Both the position numbers and the translations under genes were made by a program. DNA of 15,278 nt, taken from Nitrosomonadales bacterium (GTDB lineage Bacteria; Pseudomonadota; Gammaproteobacteria; Burkholderiales; Methylophilaceae). Shown piece by piece: positions 14,180 to 15,278 of this stretch; the stretch's first letter is position 1; every line of letters begins with the position of its first letter. Under the pieces are notes generated by a model, which saw nothing but the letters and a program-made list of their open reading frames with translations, ran no database searches and had not been told where the DNA came from. The stretch is taken from positions 1-15,278 of the forward strand of contig JABHXS010000074.1 in the NCBI GenBank assembly GCA_018657165.1. The letters run 5' to 3'.

Positions 14180-15277
14180 ATGAACACTTCCACAATAACC
14201 TTTGATCAATTTGAAAAATTAAAAAATGATATTTGCCAGGAAAGAATTATTGAGGCAAAGAAAATACTAGGAAAAGATCTTGTCATCCTGGGGCATCATT
14301 ACCAAAATGAGGCAGTTTATAGACATGCTGATTTTACGGGAGATTCTCTAAAGTTAGCACAATATGTCCAAAAACTGGAGGCTAAGTATATTGTTTTTTT
14401 AGGTGTCCACTTTATGGCAGAAGTTGCAGACATCTTATCAAGAGACGATCAAATTACCATACTTCCAGATTTATCAGCTGGCTGTTCAATGGCTGATATG
14501 GCCAATCTAGCAAAAGTTGAGAGGACGTATAGGGAGATTTCTAAGGTTGTAGATTTTGATGAAAAAATTACTCCTGTAACTTATATTAATTCAGCAGCTG
14601 ATTTAAAAGCATTTTGTGGGGAACATCAAGGAATTGTATGTACTTCAACAAATGCACCAAAAATATTGAATTGGGCATTTGAACAAAAAGAAAAAGCACT
14701 TTTTTTCCCAGATCAAAATCTAGGAAGATGGACAGGTCATAAGATGGGTATTCCTCTTGACAAGATGCCTGTGTGGGACCCAGATTTACCACTAGGAGGC
14801 CTAACAGAAAAACAAATAATTGAATCTAAAATTTTGTTATGGAAAGGACACTGTGCCGTTCATCAAATGTTTAGAGTGGAAAGCATTCAAGATTTCAAAA
14901 AAAATTACCCTAATGGAAATGTTATATCTCATCCAGAAGCTCCTTTTGATGTATGTAAAAATTCGGATCTCGTAGGCTCTACAGAATTTATTCTCCGCAC
15001 CATAGAGAAAGCAGATTCAGGAACTGAATGGTTAGTTGGCACGGAGCTTAATTTAGTTAATCGACTTGCAAAAGAAATGAAATCTGAAGGTAAGTTTGTT
15101 AAATTTATGTCACATGTTATTTGTGAATGTTCAACTATGGCAAGAATAGATCCACAACATCTTGCCTGGTCTTTAGAGAATATAATAGAAGGTAACCCAG
15201 TAAATGTAATTAAGGTTCCGCAAAAGGAAGCCACCCTCGCAAAGCTTGCCCTTAATAAGATGCTTGAGGTTTCATGA
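14180..15277 (+). CDS. nadA: Quinolinate synthase
   Basis: A 365-residue [4Fe-4S] enzyme condensing iminoaspartate with dihydroxyacetone phosphate to quinolinate in de novo NAD synthesis. The cluster cysteines are C102 (LSAGCSMADM), C225 (WKGHCAVHQMF) and C317 (CECSTMARI). Other signatures are ILGHHYQNEAVYRHAD (36-51), TSTNA (155-159), FPDQNLGRWTG (176-186), SHPEAPFDVC (250-259) and GTELNLVNRL (287-296). The gene is complete: the stop TGA is at 15275-15277, one base before the window ends. It begins 10 nt after nudB, with no strong Shine-Dalgarno signal. Confidence 0.97.
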   Translation: MNTSTITFDQFEKLKNDICQERIIEAKKILGKDLVILGHHYQNEAVYRHADFTGDSLKLAQYVQKLEAKYIVFLGVHFMAEVADILSRDDQITILPDLSAGCSMADMANLAKVERTYREISKVVDFDEKITPVTYINSAADLKAFCGEHQGIVCTSTNAPKILNWAFEQKEKALFFPDQNLGRWTGHKMGIPLDKMPVWDPDLPLGGLTEKQIIESKILLWKGHCAVHQMFRVESIQDFKKNYPNGNVISHPEAPFDVCKNSDLVGSTEFILRTIEKADSGTEWLVGTELNLVNRLAKEMKSEGKFVKFMSHVICECSTMARIDPQHLAWSLENIIEGNPVNVIKVPQKEATLAKLALNKMLEVS

Positions 15278-15278
15278 A
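15274..15278 (+). CDS. Possible start codon of the next gene, cut by the window edge
   Basis: An ATG at 15274-15276 overlaps the nadA stop as ATGA, the coupling arrangement also used at lipA/gshA. GAGG about 7 nt upstream could serve as ribosome binding site. Only five bases are visible, so the product cannot be named; nadC or nadB would be natural guesses but nothing in view supports either. Confidence 0.3.

Noticed and set aside
1..15278. CRISPR array, mobile element, tRNA or rRNA gene
   Set aside because: No spaced direct repeats, transposase-like reading frames, terminal inverted repeats or recognisable tRNA/rRNA sequence were seen; coding is nearly continuous.

Overview
The window is compact, AT-rich bacterial chromosome (about one third GC by eye) with 15 recognisable complete genes on the + strand, one truncated gene on the - strand and almost no spacer DNA. 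Gene content points to a Gram-negative proteobacterium: Kdo transferase WaaA, RlpA, LptM, the LipB/LipA lipoate pathway, the proteobacterial 'ferrooxidans-type' GshA next to GshB, a split B12-dependent ribonucleotide reductase (NrdJa/NrdJb), and diaminopimelate-based lysine synthesis. This set, the streamlining and the low GC best fit a small-genome betaproteobacterium of the Methylophilaceae type (OM43 / Methylopumilus-like). That placement is inference from gene content and style; no 16S gene is present.

Layout. (1) Positions 1-465, - strand: the N-terminal 155 codons of waaA, cut by the window edge. (2) Positions 466-693: a divergent regulatory region with a clear sigma70-like promoter overlapped by two NrdR-box-like elements exactly 31 bp apart, reading into nrdJa-nrdJb (694-3529), a class II RNR encoded as two polypeptides. 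(3) Positions 3595-5395: a secreted trypsin-like protease with a helical C-terminal region, overlapping the lipoprotein gene rlpA. (4) Positions 5410-8496 and on to 9413: ybeD, lipB, lipA, gshA, gshB, nearly all overlapping or abutting, joining lipoate attachment/synthesis with glutathione synthesis. (5) Positions 9423-11332: apbE, a membrane-anchored NusG-domain-II protein and a Gx-family membrane protein, with coding overlaps. The latter two resemble the EetA and EetB families of Gram-positive flavin-based extracellular electron transfer loci. (6) Positions 11359-15277: lptM (51 codons), lysA, ispH, nudB (TTG start) and nadA, followed by an ATG overlapping the nadA stop.

How it works together. 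The RNR pair supplies dNTPs aerobically or anaerobically as long as adenosylcobalamin is available, and its promoter looks repressible by NrdR. The remainder is mostly core biosynthesis (lipoate, glutathione, lysine, isoprenoid, folate, NAD) plus envelope functions (Kdo transfer, septal peptidoglycan processing, LPS-translocon lipoprotein). The functionally least explained part is the apbE / NusG-II / Gx trio, which suggests covalent flavinylation or membrane redox chemistry outside the cytoplasm without a flavinylated partner in view.
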